Position numbers and translations under genes: made by a program
Part shown: piece by piece, positions 4,919 through 5,519 of the stretch
Numbering within the stretch: position 1 is the stretch's first letter
Layout: each line of letters starts with the position of its first letter
Notes under the pieces: model-generated
The model's input: the letters and a program-made list of their open reading frames with translations, nothing else
Database searches by the model: none
What the model was told of the DNA's origin: nothing
Source: Thermohalobaculum sp964467005
Lineage (GTDB): Bacteria; Pseudomonadota; Alphaproteobacteria; Rhodobacterales; Rhodobacteraceae
Assembly: GCA_964467005.1 (NCBI GenBank)
Contig: CAYXPI010000218.1
Coordinates: forward strand, 1-5,519
Length of the DNA: 5,519 nt
Reading direction: 5' to 3'

Positions 4919-5519
4919 AGATCCTCATCACCGGCGGCGCGGGCTTCATCGGCTCCGCGGTCATCCGCCAGCTGATCCGCGAGACCGACCACGAGGTCGT
5001 CAATCTCGACAAGCTCACCTACGCCGCAACGCCCGAGGCGCTGGAGGACGCGGCCGAGAGCCCGCGCTACCGCCTGGTGGAGGGCGACATCTGCGACCGC
5101 GCGACGGTGATGGCGCTCTTCGAGGAGGCGCGGCCGGACGCCGTGATGCATCTGGCCGCCGAGAGCCATGTGGACCGCTCGATCGACGGGCCGGCCGCCT
5201 TTATGCAGACCAACATCATGGGCACCTTCACGCTGCTCGAGGCGGCGCGGGCGCATTGGCAGGGGCGGGAGGGGCATCACCGCTTCCACCACATCTCGAC
5301 CGACGAGGTCTTCGGCACCCTGGCCAGCGACGACCCGGCCTTCCGCGAGACCACGCCCTACAGCCCGAACTCGCCCTACTCGGCCTCCAAGGCGGCGTCG
5401 GACCATCTGGTGCGCGCCTGGGGCGAGACCTACGGCCTGCCGGTGGTCACCTCCAACTGCTCGAACAATTACGGGCCCAGGCAGTTCCCGGAAAAGCTCA
5501 ATCCCGTGATGCTGATCGC
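4915..5519 (+). CDS. rfbB: dTDP-glucose 4,6-dehydratase, 3'-truncated by the window
   Basis: This NAD-dependent enzyme of the extended short-chain dehydrogenase/reductase family converts dTDP-D-glucose to dTDP-4-dehydro-6-deoxy-D-glucose, the step just before RfbC. The visible 201 residues are about 57 percent of the usual ~350. The N-terminal NAD-binding motif is TGGAGFIGS (6-14). HLAAESHVDRS (79-89) and NIMGTFTLLEAAR (100-112) are family signatures. The catalytic Thr-Asp-Glu of dTDP-glucose dehydratases is in STDEVFG (128-134), and the Tyr-x-x-x-Lys pair is Tyr155 and Lys159 in YSASKAASDHL. SNCSNNYGPRQFPEKL (180-195) is also diagnostic. After it the protein reads NPVM where relatives typically have IP. 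The start ATG at 4915 lies inside the rfbC stop (ATGA). Confidence 0.95.
   Translation, partial: MKILITGGAGFIGSAVIRQLIRETDHEVVNLDKLTYAATPEALEDAAESPRYRLVEGDICDRATVMALFEEARPDAVMHLAAESHVDRSIDGPAAFMQTNIMGTFTLLEAARAHWQGREGHHRFHHISTDEVFGTLASDDPAFRETTPYSPNSPYSASKAASDHLVRAWGETYGLPVVTSNCSNNYGPRQFPEKLNPVMLI

Noticed and set aside
1..5519. CRISPR arrays, tRNA or rRNA genes, insertion sequences, attachment sites
   Set aside because: No regularly spaced repeats, cloverleaf signatures, transposase motifs or flanking terminal repeats were seen on either strand.

Overview
This is a very GC-rich bacterial segment. Third codon positions are almost all G or C, and gene families and start contexts fit an alphaproteobacterium, most plausibly Rhodobacterales. 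That placement is inferred from composition, family wording in the proteins and gene neighbourhood; no rRNA or other lineage marker is present.

Layout. (1) Positions 1-845, plus strand: the C-terminal two thirds of an NADH-dependent ferredoxin (rubredoxin/putidaredoxin-type) reductase, cut by the window edge. (2) Positions 846-1061: a spacer with a GC hairpin and then a short AT-rich islet, the likely promoter zone of the next gene. (3) Positions 1062-1751, plus strand: a CRP/FNR-superfamily regulator that keeps the cyclic-nucleotide-binding residues. (4) Positions 1753-1774: a perfect GC hairpin between two convergent genes. (5) Positions 4061 down to 1781, minus strand: a tight two-gene unit made of a 109-residue small protein and a 648-residue right-handed beta-helix protein built like a phage tail spike. 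No capsid, portal, tail-tube or integrase gene lies nearby. (6) Positions 4062-4360: a divergent intergenic region with a GC hairpin and an AT-rich islet carrying spaced GTAA repeats. (7) Positions 4361 to the end, plus strand: rfbC and rfbB, overlapping by four bases, the start of a dTDP-L-rhamnose operon.

How the genes may work together. rfbB and rfbC supply an activated sugar for surface polysaccharide. The minus-strand pair looks like a spike that binds such a polysaccharide. As I recall, in Rhodobacter capsulatus the gene transfer agent (GTA) head spikes come from two adjacent genes, ghsA and ghsB. These sit away from the main GTA cluster and beside capsule genes, and the spikes bind the cell capsule. 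The pair here resembles that layout in gene number, isolation and neighbourhood. A GTA (or phage-derived) spike locus next to its receptor-synthesis genes is therefore the most interesting reading of the window, but it is an inference. The reductase and the regulator have no visible link to it.
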